From Chara braunii (Eukaryota > Streptophyta > Charophyceae > Charales > Characeae), in the NCBI GenBank assembly GCA_003427395.1, contig BFEA01000029.1, positions 3,404,392 to 3,436,501 on the forward strand: a DNA stretch of 32,110 nucleotides, in the 5' to 3' direction. How positions within the stretch are numbered: position 1 is the stretch's first letter; every line of letters starts with the position of its first letter. The notes beneath the pieces are model-generated. The model was not told the DNA's origin. It searched no databases and saw only the letters and a program-made list of their open reading frames with translations. Shown in pieces: positions 18,702-29,273 of this stretch. The position numbers and the translations under genes were made by a program.

Positions 18702-19125
18702 TTGACACACCGACTGACACTAATATCCAACTCACCCCTGAGCAGTTTTAATATGACCATACGTTCTCCCCACACGACATTCATTTGAGCCCTTCTAGAG
18801 GGCATAGCCCTTAGCTCAGAGTTGCTCACACACTCAACGCATAGAGCATCAAGAGGACATAGACACGTGGTCCAGGTATGATCTCTTGGTTAGTTACCAC
18901 ATTGGGAACCTGCTCCATAAGGGGGCTCACCCGATGCGGATGTAGAACATGTGCAAAATCTGTAATGATGTAAAGGGTCGTTAGACCCGGTTTCCAGCAG
19001 GTGCAGCTCCCCACCAATGGAACGACGCCATCTAATAGCGGGGAATATAGAATGGGTGTCTGCTCATATCAACACCCCTTCTACACCCGCAATCGATGTA
19101 GTTTAAAAAAAAAAAAAAAAAAAAA
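18702..19125 (+). mobile_element. Short non-coding retroposon with a LINE-like tail and poly-A
   Basis: The segment ends in a 21-base poly-A (19105-19125). Just before it lie CCGGTTTCCAGCAGGTGCAGCTCCCCACCAATGG-like sequence (in pieces, the same blocks as hairpins a and b of LINE-B) and a stem-loop GGGTGT/ACACCC (about 19051-19075) with loop CTGCTCATATCA-like. The 5' part is repeat R, not LINE coding sequence. Candidate target-site duplications are GGAGATTCATTTTTTG at 18686-18701 and GGAATTGATTTTTTG at 19126-19140. It could be a SINE sharing its tail with the LINEs, or a 5'-truncated member of another LINE subfamily. Confidence 0.5.
18737..18905. repeat. Dispersed repeat R, copy 2
   Basis: Similar to 8897-9075 over its whole length in the same orientation, here within the short retroposon at 18702-19125. 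Confidence 0.6.
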
Positions 19126-19167
19126 GGAATTGATTTTTTGCACTATCATTTTGAATTGACACTGCAA

Positions 19168-19214
19168 GGAATCTAACCGCCGATCTTGGGCTCAACAACA
19201 AGACTCCTTAGCCA
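19168..19214 (-). repeat. tRNA-like Pol III promoter (SINE head candidate)
   Basis: On the minus strand an A-box-like TGGCTAAGGAG (19214-19204) is followed 25 bases later by a B-box-like GGTTAGATTCC (19178-19168), one base off GGTTCGANTCC. Between them TCTTG and CAAGA could form an anticodon-type stem, but the loop is 10 instead of 7 bases and no full cloverleaf is seen. Downstream on the minus strand, after skipping the retroposon at 19125-18702 and LINE-B, the sequence continues into repeat S. This fits an old tRNA-derived SINE broken by two insertions. Confidence 0.4.
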
Positions 19215-19290
19215 CTGCAAAAGCGACATGGGCTCGAAAAGTATAACCATATTGGTAACCCATTCATATTGATGACCCATTCCTACACGG

Positions 19291-19345
19291 TTGCACACAT
19301 AATTATCCCCACACTACATCATTCAAAACCCTCCCACAAAAAAGA
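19291..19345. repeat. Dispersed repeat R, short copy 3
   Basis: GGTTGCACACATAATTATCC, CCCACACTACATCATTCAAA and ACCCTCCCAC parallel the core of the copies at 8897 and 18737. Confidence 0.4.
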
Positions 19346-19409
19346 ATGAACTTTTGCCTACTTGTTGTACATCTACCTCTCTATGATGCAATCTTCTTTT
19401 ACTGAGAAT

Positions 19410-19871
19410 AATGAGTTATACGAAGGTAGAACACGTACAGTTCCAGCACCACATTTTGAAGGTTTCCTCTCACGGTCGTTTCCTCTGTTCCTGTTCTTTC
19501 CAAGGTAGTTAGGAATCGGTCTACTAAATCAGGCGACGGTTCTCCTGGCTCCTAAGGTCGATTTTGTACCATATTCCAGGCAGCATCCTCACTTACTCGG
19601 TCGAAACGCTTCAGAAAGCTTATCTTGAAGTTGTTCCAGTCTAGCCATCATAGCTCTTGAACCAATCACGCGTAGAGCATCGCAGTTGCAACCGTACTAT
19701 GTTGGGCAAATATCTGGGAGCATGTCCCTAAGCTTCGACGACTTCAAGCCATCCTTCAACATTGGCGTAATAAGGGTAGTACGGGTAGGTTGTAGGAGTT
19801 AGCAAAACCACCGGCAACGCAGGAGGTGCTGGTGGTTGATTTTGGTTAGGATCATTGGCTGGATGTGCCAT
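19410..19871 (-). pseudogene. Ty3/gypsy gag remnant
   Basis: A Met at 19871 opens MAHPANDPNQNQPPAPPALP, a proline/glutamine-rich gag-like N-terminus, which stops at a TAG near 19731. In another frame at 19644-19430 the sequence reads LDWNNFKISFLKRF, then DLVDRFLTTLERTG and LQNVVLELYVFYLR, the W-x2-F-x3-F and following helices typical of the Retrotrans_gag domain, with one stop in between. It lies downstream (minus strand) of a primer-binding site, as gag should. No protease, RT or integrase follows before 19230, so only the 5' end of the element is left here. Confidence 0.6.
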
Positions 19872-20005
19872 CGTTGCTCGAGCTCATGCTCGAGACTCAG
19901 TTGAACGACTACGGGTGACAGGAGGACTTCGCTGCAGATACTGAGAGGCGCCTCTTCTCTATCCTCTCGCCAGTTCGTATCTTCGCTCCGCAACTGACAC
20001 TTGTT

Positions 20006-20018
20006 GGCTCCGATACCA
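20006..20018 (-). other. LTR-retrotransposon primer-binding site (initiator tRNA-Met type)
   Basis: The minus strand reads TGGTATCGGAGCC, one base off the plant PBS TGGTATCAGAGCC that pairs with the 3' end of initiator tRNA-Met. It starts two bases after a CA dinucleotide ending ...GGGCATGACA, the expected LTR terminus, and lies upstream of the gag remnant. Confidence 0.75.
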
Positions 20019-20019
20019 A

Positions 20020-22309
20020 TGTCATGCCCTGTTGAGCTTTCCTTGTTCGAGTAACTAAAGCACGGAAAGGGCCTAGAAAGTGGCAAAATAGGGTGTGCCA
20101 AGGATCTTTGGAAAATTTAGTGTGGAGATACGGACAAAACCTAAATCTCTCATGTGGTCCCGGATACGGAGCGACAAACAAAAGGGGGAAAGGGGCAGAG
20201 GAGGATCACGTCGGATCTCGGGTTCGAGCAAGGGACCGTCGGTGTCGTCGCAAAGCTTAGAATCAGAGGCAAAGGGTCGCAGTCTCACTACTTTGTTTTT
20301 GAACTCCTCCTCGCCACGTGTCGGATAGTTCAACCCTTCGGCTTGAAAGTGCTCCGTGCAGCAACAATCGCTACACAGGATGCGAGGTCGATGGGGAGCA
20401 ACTGTCGGCCACGGGATAACGATCAACTCGTTGAAGGGAAGCAAAATGGAGTAAGGAGGGAAATGAGTATCAACAATCACAAAACCCTCATTTACAAATC
20501 ATGAGCAACGTGTTTTAAAAGGGAAGAGATAAGGGTCGTCGATCTTAGCGACGACTTCTCATATGTCTCACTTGCAGACATGCGTTTTATCCTCATTGTA
20601 CGAGAAAGATTGTGGGTGGGTAGGTTCAAGAAGTTGACGCTCCGATGGGTCTACTGGATCAGTCCACATGGCAGATTCACGCTCATCCAACATTTACAGA
20701 ACAAAGCGATAAAATCCTATTAACTTCGAGGATCGCCACCGTGTTGGAAATCGGGCAATGCGATGTGACTTTCACGCCCGATATTCTGTCGTCGAGGGGG
20801 ATAACCCAGGAAGTTGATGGACGAGTTCAATTAAAAAGTTTCCTGAACGAGCAACCATGGGCTCTTTAGAAGAGAGGAAAAACAAAAATAAGTTTTGAGT
20901 GTCTAATCAAGAAGAGTCATTCATTCAAAACGAAGATAATGCAGAGAGGCCAGAGAAATGAAGATCATTAGTTTGAAGGGTTGCGCGTTCGCAATCGACA
21001 AAAATATTGCGAGGCTCCTCGTTGCACTCTTCCCTGCATGCGGAAGATTGTTCCAAGAAACGAGTCGGTTGGGTCGATTTGGAACATGGAAGACGCCTTC
21101 AAAAAAAAACTTAAGAAGGGGAAAATAATAGAAAGTTGCATACATTCATCATCAATACATTACTTCGATCCCAAAGAGAGAAAGAGAAGAGAGGCATGCA
21201 ATACCTCCAGGAACCATCGTCAGCCCGTGCGTTTTAACAATCATCGTCCAACAAGATATTAACAATAGAAAAGCAAGATGTGGAGTGCAATCCAAAACTC
21301 ACACTCATACACGAATTATCATCGTTAAGCAACGCATGAAAGCATTCATTCACTCATACATCCATAGAGAAGGGAGATGAAAACAAGAATATACACTTGC
21401 ACGAATCTGGAAAGAAAACTGGCATCTCATCATGCAACTTAGCTCCAACAATGGCACGAAGGAAAACAAGGAAACAACTTGAAGGCGCAATGCCTTTCAC
21501 TCTCAAACTATGGTCCTAGCCCATCCGATCAACCATCAACACACCTTTTCTGGCTCAAGCACTAGCGATGTCGACCGCCATGTACCCAACACTAGAACCT
21601 AGTGATCGTCACCTCGTCTGCTCAACTACTACGCAAATTCACCTGGATCCTATAGTCCATGGCAGCGATCCAACGCACAAAGTTGCAGGCAACTCGTCAA
21701 GACTTTCTGACTCGCTGATCACCACCTCATCTAACCACTACTCCACCATAGTTGTCCGATGTATTGCGAGAGAGCAAAAATGATGAGTTTACAAGATTTA
21801 TAGTTGCGATGAACAGGGAAAGAGAATGTGAAGAGAGGACGGAAGAGGGAGGAGATAAGAAAGAGGGAGACAAGAGGGTCATACCGATCTGTGTGGAGTA
21901 CTTCGTAGCCAATCGAATCGCAATGTGAGGAGTTTAAAACCTCCTTACACGTTGTCGACTGTCTATGATTACTTAGGGGATGGATGGGGTCTTCCTACAT
22001 GTAGACGAAGGCGAAAGGAGGTTACGAAAGATAGGGTGGAGCAAGACCAAAATTCAACGAAAGCAAGAAGAAAGAAATAGCACTTAAGAGAGGGGAAAAA
22101 AAAAAACAGTTATACTTTGTCACTAATGGCACGAAGAAAAAAGTTGGGAAAGTGAGGAACGATTGCCTGCTGGCACAGAAGTAGAAGAATGTATGTACAC
22201 AACACTGAAAAAGGTACCAAAACAGTTACTCAAAATGTCAATGAAGTCGTGCCTAATATCAAAGGCCAATTAAAATTTAGAAGTTCGAAAGAAAATTTTG
22301 TGCATGACA
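20020..22309 (-). mobile_element. Probable 5' LTR of the minus-strand gypsy element (far end tentative)
   Basis: The inner edge is well placed: the minus strand ends GCTCAACAGGGCATGACA next to the PBS. The outer edge is proposed at 22309, where GCATGACA on the plus strand gives a minus-strand start TGTCATGC, an 8-base inverted match to the inner terminus and the usual TG...CA form. The resulting 2.29 kb would be long for an LTR, and no second LTR is in the window to confirm it. No gene is recognised inside. Confidence 0.4.
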
Positions 22310-24527
22310 TCTGAAAAGCTAGAATTTTTACGTCTATTCTTATTTTATCATCCATCAACAAAACTTTTACAGCGCTTGTAAGGGCATCTTCGAAAATGTA
22401 CATGCACAAGCAAAGGATTCGTTGCCAAGTATCCCATGGGCACCCGCGACTTCTGCACCTTAAGAAAATTTGGGCAAAAAGGATTCTGAGCATGCTCACT
22501 AAGGCGCGCGTAAATCGTACGTAAACGTACAACAAAATACAAGGCATTTCCCGACAATTGCAGAAACAAAAAGTCAAGTTTGGCCTACGTGTCCCATGCA
22601 TCGGGGCCCATCAAGGACAAACCCTGCAAACAACCAGAGACCAAAAACCACGACCGAGACATGTTGAGTCCGACATCACCATCGGTCGAAATGCAACTTG
22701 GACCGTGCAAACACGGTAGAGGAATTGAAACTATATTAGATTAACCCCAGTTATTCAGAGAGCATTAAGAGAAAGGAGGGACTCAAGCTTGATCATGCAC
22801 AAAAGTTGGTGCATCACACACTTGTGTATCCCGTAGAGTTCGAAATCCTGAAGCGGGGGGATGTACTTAAGCCTTCCGTTTGTGGCTTTCGTTTTCTGAG
22901 TGAGATGTGCAAATAAGACAGTGTTAATGATAAAACATGATCCAACAAACCCTGAGCATTAAAGTTCAATCTGGAATAGGTATAGCATGTGGATTTGCAT
23001 TGTCATGGTGGCCTCGTCCACGTACCACTCACATACACGTGTCTGGAAACAACCGATGATGAGATTTATCCATGGCGGTCGTTGTTGGACCTTGTCCTCA
23101 ATTTGTTATGAGTATGGCAAAACTGACATTTTTTCCTATTTTTTCAACACTGGTGGAGGAACTAAAGCTTTAACAAAATTTTCACTTCCACGGACGCAAA
23201 ACGAAAAAACACTAACGAGGCGAAAAACACATTACCTCGCTCTTTGATGAGTGCATCATTGTGTAGGACCACCCAATTGCATCGTTATTGCCAGGAGTGT
23301 CAACGATCAGTTATTACGCACCAGTCAGACTCTCCAACAATCTTCACCCCTCCAATCCCATCTTTGCTTCAATTTGTGCACCCCCGCAATCTGCCACAGT
23401 GGCATGGAAAGTTCATTTGATGACGACCATCACATTGGGACTTTCGACTCGCCAATCAAATCTAAATTAGCCAATTGACCCGATTTGGTTATATATACAA
23501 GAAAGAGAGCAAAGGGATACCTCCTGTAAGATTATAGTTGAGGAGAAGAGAAAGATTGTATGTATCCAAGAGAAAGGGGAAAAAAAGGAGAAGGGGGGAA
23601 GCGGGTGAGGAGAGGAGAAGACTCTTTCATCGTTGATGATCAAACCATAGTGTTTGGGGTGTAGTTACTCTCCAAGTAACAACACGTGCTGCAATTGGGC
23701 CAATCAAGATAAGGGACGAAAAAGTAGGAAGAATAGTTTTAAGAAGAGGAATGATGATGCACAAAGGTGAGAAAAAGCAAAAAAAGATGAGATAAGAGGA
23801 GTAGGTGCTAGATAGTTAAAGTTTGTTGGAGAGAAAAAATGTTGAAAAATTGTATGTGCTCAATGACATGGTATGCAAACGTAAGAGAAAATAACTTGCA
23901 GATGGGGACGGTAATTAAAAAGAGTGATGGGAACTTTATCAGACAAACCTTTAGAGAAGAAAAAGGCAGTGCCTAAATGCAAAGATGCGAAAGTGAGCAC
24001 GCAATTTCCAACATAAAAAAAATCGTATGCGCTCCCACCAAGGTGCAAAAATTAGATCTTAATATTATATCCTATACTAAAATTGTACAAAAGAACGAAT
24101 GAAAAAGATAAACTATATCTCATATATCATTTAATGGAAGCAAAAAAAACATTAAAATTTTTAAAACATCGAGATAAATTGACTCCAAAGATGGTTGCTA
24201 TACACATGCAAAAATCCAACAAATTTAGAGCGACACAAAAGTTAAGGCTCCCTGAAGAAAGTACATACATACAACTATGTTCTTTTTCCAAATACACCTC
24301 CTCCTCACCCCATGCAAATGATTGTCATTCTGTAGGCCAAGGCCACATACTATCTCTCTCTTACTCCCGCTCCTCCTACCTTGTATAACATGGTCATGTC
24401 GTTTATGAGTAACCCACACATTTCGCACTATTTATCCTAATGGATTTTGAATTCTGTAGCGTTTTTCCAATGCATCTCCAACCAAAATCATAGGTGTGCA
24501 AAAACTTATAGTGAGCAACACCATAAT
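22310..24527. other. No recognised feature
   Basis: Purine-rich and increasingly AT-rich DNA with only short open frames on both strands and no motif I recognise. The longest (101 codons at 24083-24388, plus) has no family resemblance and a low-complexity Ser-rich end. Probably old, decayed repeat sequence. Confidence 0.5.
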
Positions 24528-24569
24528 ACTTATGCCGATAACGAGGGTGACCTCACTATTGGCATAAGT
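24528..24569. repeat. Short inverted repeat (hairpin)
   Basis: ACTTATGCC at 24528-24536 pairs with GGCATAAGT at 24561-24569; inside, GAGGTGA-like and CCTCA bases could extend the stem. The flanks are AT-rich non-coding DNA. Confidence 0.6.
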
Positions 24570-25365
24570 GCCTACCTACCTCTATCTTTAGCCTCTTTAG
24601 TCAAACGGCCAAGGGAACCGATTAGTGAGCTTGAAACCAAATCAAGTTACTGAGGTTTCTCAAAGGTCATGTTTTCAATACTTTGCAAAACGTTTTCATT
24701 CTATATATTCTATATTAGCATGTTATTTCTTTTATGATAGTATTTTTTATTATGTTAGTCTAACTTTGAACTAAGTATCCTGATTTTTTCTTTTATTATC
24801 CATTTATTGGGTGCTTGTGAAACGTTTTCCACAATTCGTCTAGATTTCTACCAGCTTAGTATCCCCTGTTTCCTAATCTATAGGATTCCGATCTCTCCTT
24901 CTGATCATACAAAATAGTCATCACATGCACCCAACGCTAGGTACCACATCTAACACTTGTTAAAGCACTATCGAGCGATCCTCATAGCACAAGGCATTTT
25001 GAACGCTAGGCATGATCATTATGTATCTGGTCTCATAAGAATAACATGATTGTTGCCTCCATAATTTTTTACCTATGGTATACTGCTTGAGTTAGTAAAG
25101 ACAATGTTTAATGGCCTAAGACAAGACCTAACCTCCAACAAACTTAGTGTAGATACTTCCTTTTTGGCAAAGCCTCTTTTTTATCCATCTCTTATTGTGA
25201 CATATGCATATTCTTGGTAAATTGTCCAGGATCGATTGTCACAGTTTGAACCATCCACTAACCCTCACCCCTCTCATCTTATGTACCTCCCTTGTGCATT
25301 GAACACACTCACGCTATGCATATGCAATTTTTATACATAGTTTATGTATGTAGATGTTATTTTCT
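24570..25365. other. No recognised feature
   Basis: AT-rich DNA without long open frames or recognisable motifs. Confidence 0.5.
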
Positions 25366-25419
25366 CAATTATTACTAAATTATGATCCATATAGTATTTT
25401 ATATTAAACATCAGACATC

Positions 25420-25456
<37 letters not shown>

Positions 25457-25503
25457 TTCCAATTATTACTAAACTGTGATTCATATGATATTATACCAAA
25501 TAT
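25366..25503. repeat. 94-bp direct duplication enclosing an (AT)n microsatellite
   Basis: CAATTATTACTAAATTATGA at 25366 recurs as CAATTATTACTAAACTGTGA at 25460, each followed by a similar TCATAT/ATATTATA stretch. Between them lies a (AT)n run at 25423-25455. Confidence 0.8.
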
Positions 25504-26268
25504 CTCCCTAACTCGTTTGGTTCCTACTCCCTAAAGCGGAGTAATACCTCCCCTGCATGGATGATGTTAACCTTCCTCTAACCCTCCCTCGCATGTTTGC
25601 GTACTGCTCTACGACCCAGAGTACTACACCCGCTACACCAGACATTCTTTTTAATCTCATACCTCTCTCGCCCACCACCTTTACCCCCAAGAGTGAAAGG
25701 ACCTCAACTTGATAATTTCCTATCATATATTCATGCAAGATAGTATATATGTGACCACTCTGCTAGGTAGGGCACCCTAACACCATTTTAGCTATATATG
25801 AGGCTTAAATCCTCTCTTTACCAGCTTGTTTCAATGAGCGCACACTACTCAACGTCAGTTTCACGTGATCAAATTGGTTTCCCTTATCAAGGTGTCCTCA
25901 ATATTATACCTCAAATTTCCTCGTGACCATTATTTTATTTTTTTTAGTTTCCACATATCCTTGTGGGTTTGTCCTTGTGTAAGAGGTTAACATAATATTG
26001 TAAACTTGTCCTGACTAGTTCCCAGGCCCCAATTTCTTCTGGGAGTATTGAATGTTGCTCTATTTGCAGAGACCCTGAACATGGGTGTAATGCAACATAT
26101 TATAGAAATCAAGCCATATTTCATGTATATCTCAAGTCCATCCTCGCTAATTTCTACATTTCGCCCATCATGCGAATTTAATATCCTCATCATCCTTTTC
26201 ACTTATCAGTACCTTATAACATTCGTCGTGGACCGACCTTTTGTTTTTCCATTCGCCCTCTAATAATT
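25504..26268. other. No recognised feature
   Basis: Mixed AT-rich sequence with short open frames only (for example 76 codons, minus strand, 25738-25508). No motif is recognised. Confidence 0.5.
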
Positions 26269-26670
26269 CTTTCAACGTTTTCTAAATATCAACCAACTCC
26301 CAACTATTATATTCCATGGTTATAAATTTTACTTCACCCCTTTGTCAAATCCTCCTTCTTTATTGGATGACGCCTCGATAATCTTTGATTTTGCGTACGA
26401 CTTCTTATTCTGAACTTTACACAAGTCACCCTTGGTGATGCTTCTGTAGGCGCTCACTCACCGGGTACGACAAACGTACGCCTACAAAAGCTTCACCAAT
26501 GGTGACTTGTGTAAAATCTCGAATGAGAATTCACACGCAATTTCAATGAAGACCAAAGATGATCGAGGTGTCATCCAATAAAGGAGGAATTTGTAAAGGG
26601 GTGAAGTAAAATTTATAACTATGAAAAATAATAGTAGGGAATTGGTTGATATCAAGCAAATGTTGTAAAG
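26269..26670. mobile_element. Foldback element: ~190-bp inverted arms with a 26-base loop
   Basis: The left arm 26269-26452 is an imperfect reverse complement of the right arm 26479-26670. Pairing is visible all along: CTTTCAAC / GTTGTAAAG at the outer ends, ATATCAACCAACTCCC / GGGAATTGGTTGATAT, AAATTTTACTTCACCCC / GGGGTGAAGTAAAATTT, TTTACACAAGTCACC / GGTGACTTGTGTAAA, and GTAGGCG / CGCCTAC next to the loop 26453-26478. A few small indels break the stem. There is no coding capacity and no certain target-site duplication. It resembles foldback/MITE elements, and its transcript would form a long hairpin. Confidence 0.85.
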
Positions 26671-26847
26671 TCTTTACTCTCTTTCTTTTTTTCCTGCTTT
26701 GCCTCCTCTGCTAAAAGTATTTATAGTTCCGCCTTAGATTTCACATGCTTCGCCCTCTTATCCACTACTTCCTATGTGACGGTGGTTAACTTCGGTGAAT
26801 TACCCAAAGTATAAATAACCCATGCCTTCATCTCATCAATCGTGTCC

Positions 26848-26893
26848 GATACACACTTGTCATTTTGTCAGATACACACTTGTCATTTGTTCT
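26848..26893. repeat. 23-bp tandem duplication
   Basis: GATACACACTTGTCATTTTG starts at 26848 and recurs nearly unchanged at 26871. Confidence 0.8.
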
Positions 26894-27376
26894 CGTCTCA
26901 TCACTAATTTTCGTAATCCTAACCGCACCCTACCTATTATTGCTAATTTATATTTTTTTGCTTCATCAGATAATCTAATAATCTTAGTACTCTCGAATAT
27001 ATTAATATATTCATTTTTTAAATATGTCTAGTTGCCAGGTCTCGGGAAAACATTTGTCACTTGACTTTACTGTTAGTATGTGAATGCCCTCTTCCTCGAC
27101 CACTCCCATATATACCCCCATTTGATTGATTACTCCCCTATTGAAGACACTTTCTTGTCCACTAGGAGACCCTTGGTGACTAAACAATTATGCTTCAGTC
27201 CCCCATCCTGCAGGTTCCGTCATAGATATTACAGTAATGAAAGTTGCACCAGAGTTGGCATCGAGGTCATTATAGGTTGTATAGGTTGCATCCCAATCAT
27301 AAAGATTTCATGTATCTATACTGGATAGTATTGCGGCATCATTACGAGAGGTACATGATTCCCAATAGGCATGACA
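26894..27376. other. No recognised feature
   Basis: AT-rich sequence with short open frames and no recognised motif, leading into the repeat array at 27377. Confidence 0.45.
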
Positions 27377-28430
27377 CCGGTGGTTTCATATTACAGCGCA
27401 CCTTCAACACTGTGCATAATCGATTGTTACATCACATTATCATTATTGTGCTCCGTATAGTAATGCCCGCAGTTCAACACTTATTTTTCCTACTTCCTAT
27501 TCTACCAGCTCTACCTCTCTTGTACATACACTCGGGGATTGATAACGATGTAATGCCAAAACCTAACCGCATACATCAAATTTACTTGAATTCACATTGT
27601 TATTTGCAAATTTATGAACTATTCTTCTTAATGAGCTACATATCATACTCAAGTATATCGGATGCGCACTTCAGGCATGCTAAGTCGTCAGTCGATGTTT
27701 TTTTCCTCGTAACATCTTCACAGATACCATGTCGAATCAATCGCTTTAAATACCTTAGTTTGCGGCAATACCCGGCCTTGCAGCTCATATGTGAATACTA
27801 CGCATTGTAGATAGAAAGCTATATGGAGTCGATGTTTCACAACCCCACCTCTTTGTAGAGGAGGTACTTGATAAATGGGCGGGTACCAGTGGTTTCGTAT
27901 TGCATCACACTTTCACCACTGTGAAGGATCAGTTATAAAGTCTTGCTATTACTGTTGTGCTTCATCTAATAATACCCGTAGTTCGTCACTTCCTTCCCAC
28001 TTCTTATTCTACCACTTTACCTCTCCTATACAATGTCATACACTCGGAGATTGATAGTGATGGCACCAGTGGTTTCATATTGCATCACACCTTAAATACC
28101 ATGCAGGATCGATTGTGAAATCTCGCTATTACTATTGTGCTTCATCTAGTAATGTCCGTAGTTCGACATTTCTTTTTCGTACTTTCTATTCTACCACCAC
28201 TACCTTTCGCGCATATATACTCGGGGATTGATAGTGATGTAAGACCAAATCCTAACCGCACACATCAAATTTACTTTGATTCTCCTTTTGACTTGCAAAT
28301 TTATAGATTATTATTTTTAATGAGTTACATGTCATACTCAAGTATATCGGATGCGTGCTTCGTGCGTACTCGGTCGTCGATCAATGCTTCGTTTCTCACA
28401 ACCTCTTCACATACACCATGTCGAATTAGC
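27377..28430. repeat. Degenerate array: two ~375-bp copies and one truncated copy
   Basis: Copy A starts ACCGGTGGTTTCATATTACA at 27377, copy B ACCAGTGGTTTCGTATTGCA at about 27886, copy C ACCAGTGGTTTCATATTGCA at about 28064. A and C run in parallel for ~370 bases through ACTCGGGGATTGATA, CCTAACCGCA, CATCAAATTTACTT, TCATACTCAAGTATATCGGA and CCATGTCGAAT. B stops after GATTGATAGTGATGGC, where C begins, 178 bases on. A plus-strand open frame of 188 codons covers copy A, but its counterpart in C differs freely in sequence. I read this as repeat DNA, perhaps a relic of a larger element. Confidence 0.75.
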
Positions 28431-28523
28431 TACTGAAAACCTCTAGATCATAGTTTGATTTTGACAATTATAGTTTCTCACGTTTACGAAAAAAACGTTG
28501 TCACTCGTTCAAGTTTTTCATTT

Positions 28524-28655
28524 AAGTTCCCCATGGTTGTTCACAATCTTTTTGTCAAGAGTAAGTTCCCCATGGTTGTTCACAATCTTCACAATCGTTT
28601 TTTCAATAGTAAGTTTCCTATGGTTGTTTACAAGCTTCACAATCTCTTTCACAAA
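28524..28655 (+). repeat. Minisatellite, three units of 39-48 bp
   Basis: AAGTTCCCCATGGTTGTTCA begins at 28524 and 28563, and AAGTTTCCTATGGTTGTTTA at 28611, each followed by CAATCTT- or CACAATC-type sequence. Periods are 39 and 48 bases. The open frame through it translates the repeat (KFPMVVHNL) and is not evidence of a gene. Confidence 0.85.
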
Positions 28656-29273
28656 AAAATATCTCTTGCACTGGGCTTATTACTTTCGCAATACGGTCCC
28701 CAAACGACTTAATTTCATCAATCTCAACCCTGCTAGTATAATTTTATCTTGGTACCTTAACTTGCGTAATTCCTTGTTCAGGGTAATCCGTTGGATTTTA
28801 TTAAACATTGTGTGAATTGTGCTATCTTTGGTCCAACTTGAAAGGGAAAAAAATAAATGTTCAAAATTTCAAAGGCCGAGTATCCAAAATTGTATCCGCA
28901 TTTTTTTACTAGTGGGACATTAAAATTTTGCCTATCCCTTTGAAGGAATTAGTGTTGATTAGAGAATATTCAAAACACCAACGTTTAATCTATACATTCC
29001 AGTTATAGTTATGTCTAACACTAATTAAAGATCCAGTTTACGCATCTATCTTTCCTAGTCGTACATGAGGTTTGTTACACAATATCTTGTACAATTGTCG
29101 TTAAATATAGATATGTCAATCATTGTATTCATGTCACTAGGATTGAAATTTATTGTTGTCATCATACTGGCTTTTGTGGTAGCATACAATTATGCTTGAG
29201 GTGTTATCCTTATTGTTCATAATCCCAGGTCTGCATAATTATAATTCAAAAAAATTCACTTGCTCTTAATCTT
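28656..29273. other. No recognised feature
   Basis: AT-rich DNA. A weak inverted pair (TTAGTGTTGATTA near 28950, TAACACTAATTA near 29015) is the only structure seen. Confidence 0.45.

Noticed and set aside
24083-24388. 101-codon open frame, plus strand
   Set aside because: No recognisable motif, low-complexity end and AT-rich surroundings; chance is the best explanation.
27244-27810. 188-codon open frame, plus strand
   Set aside because: It lies in the degenerate repeat array; the equivalent frame in copy C is shorter and diverges freely, and no family is recognisable.
27377-28655. Repeated units that could be mistaken for a CRISPR-like array
   Set aside because: Units are long, degenerate and contiguous without unique spacers, and the DNA is eukaryotic.
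28945-29025. Weak inverted pair TTAGTGTTGATTA / TAACACTAATTA
   Set aside because: Short, imperfect and AT-rich; expected by chance in this composition.
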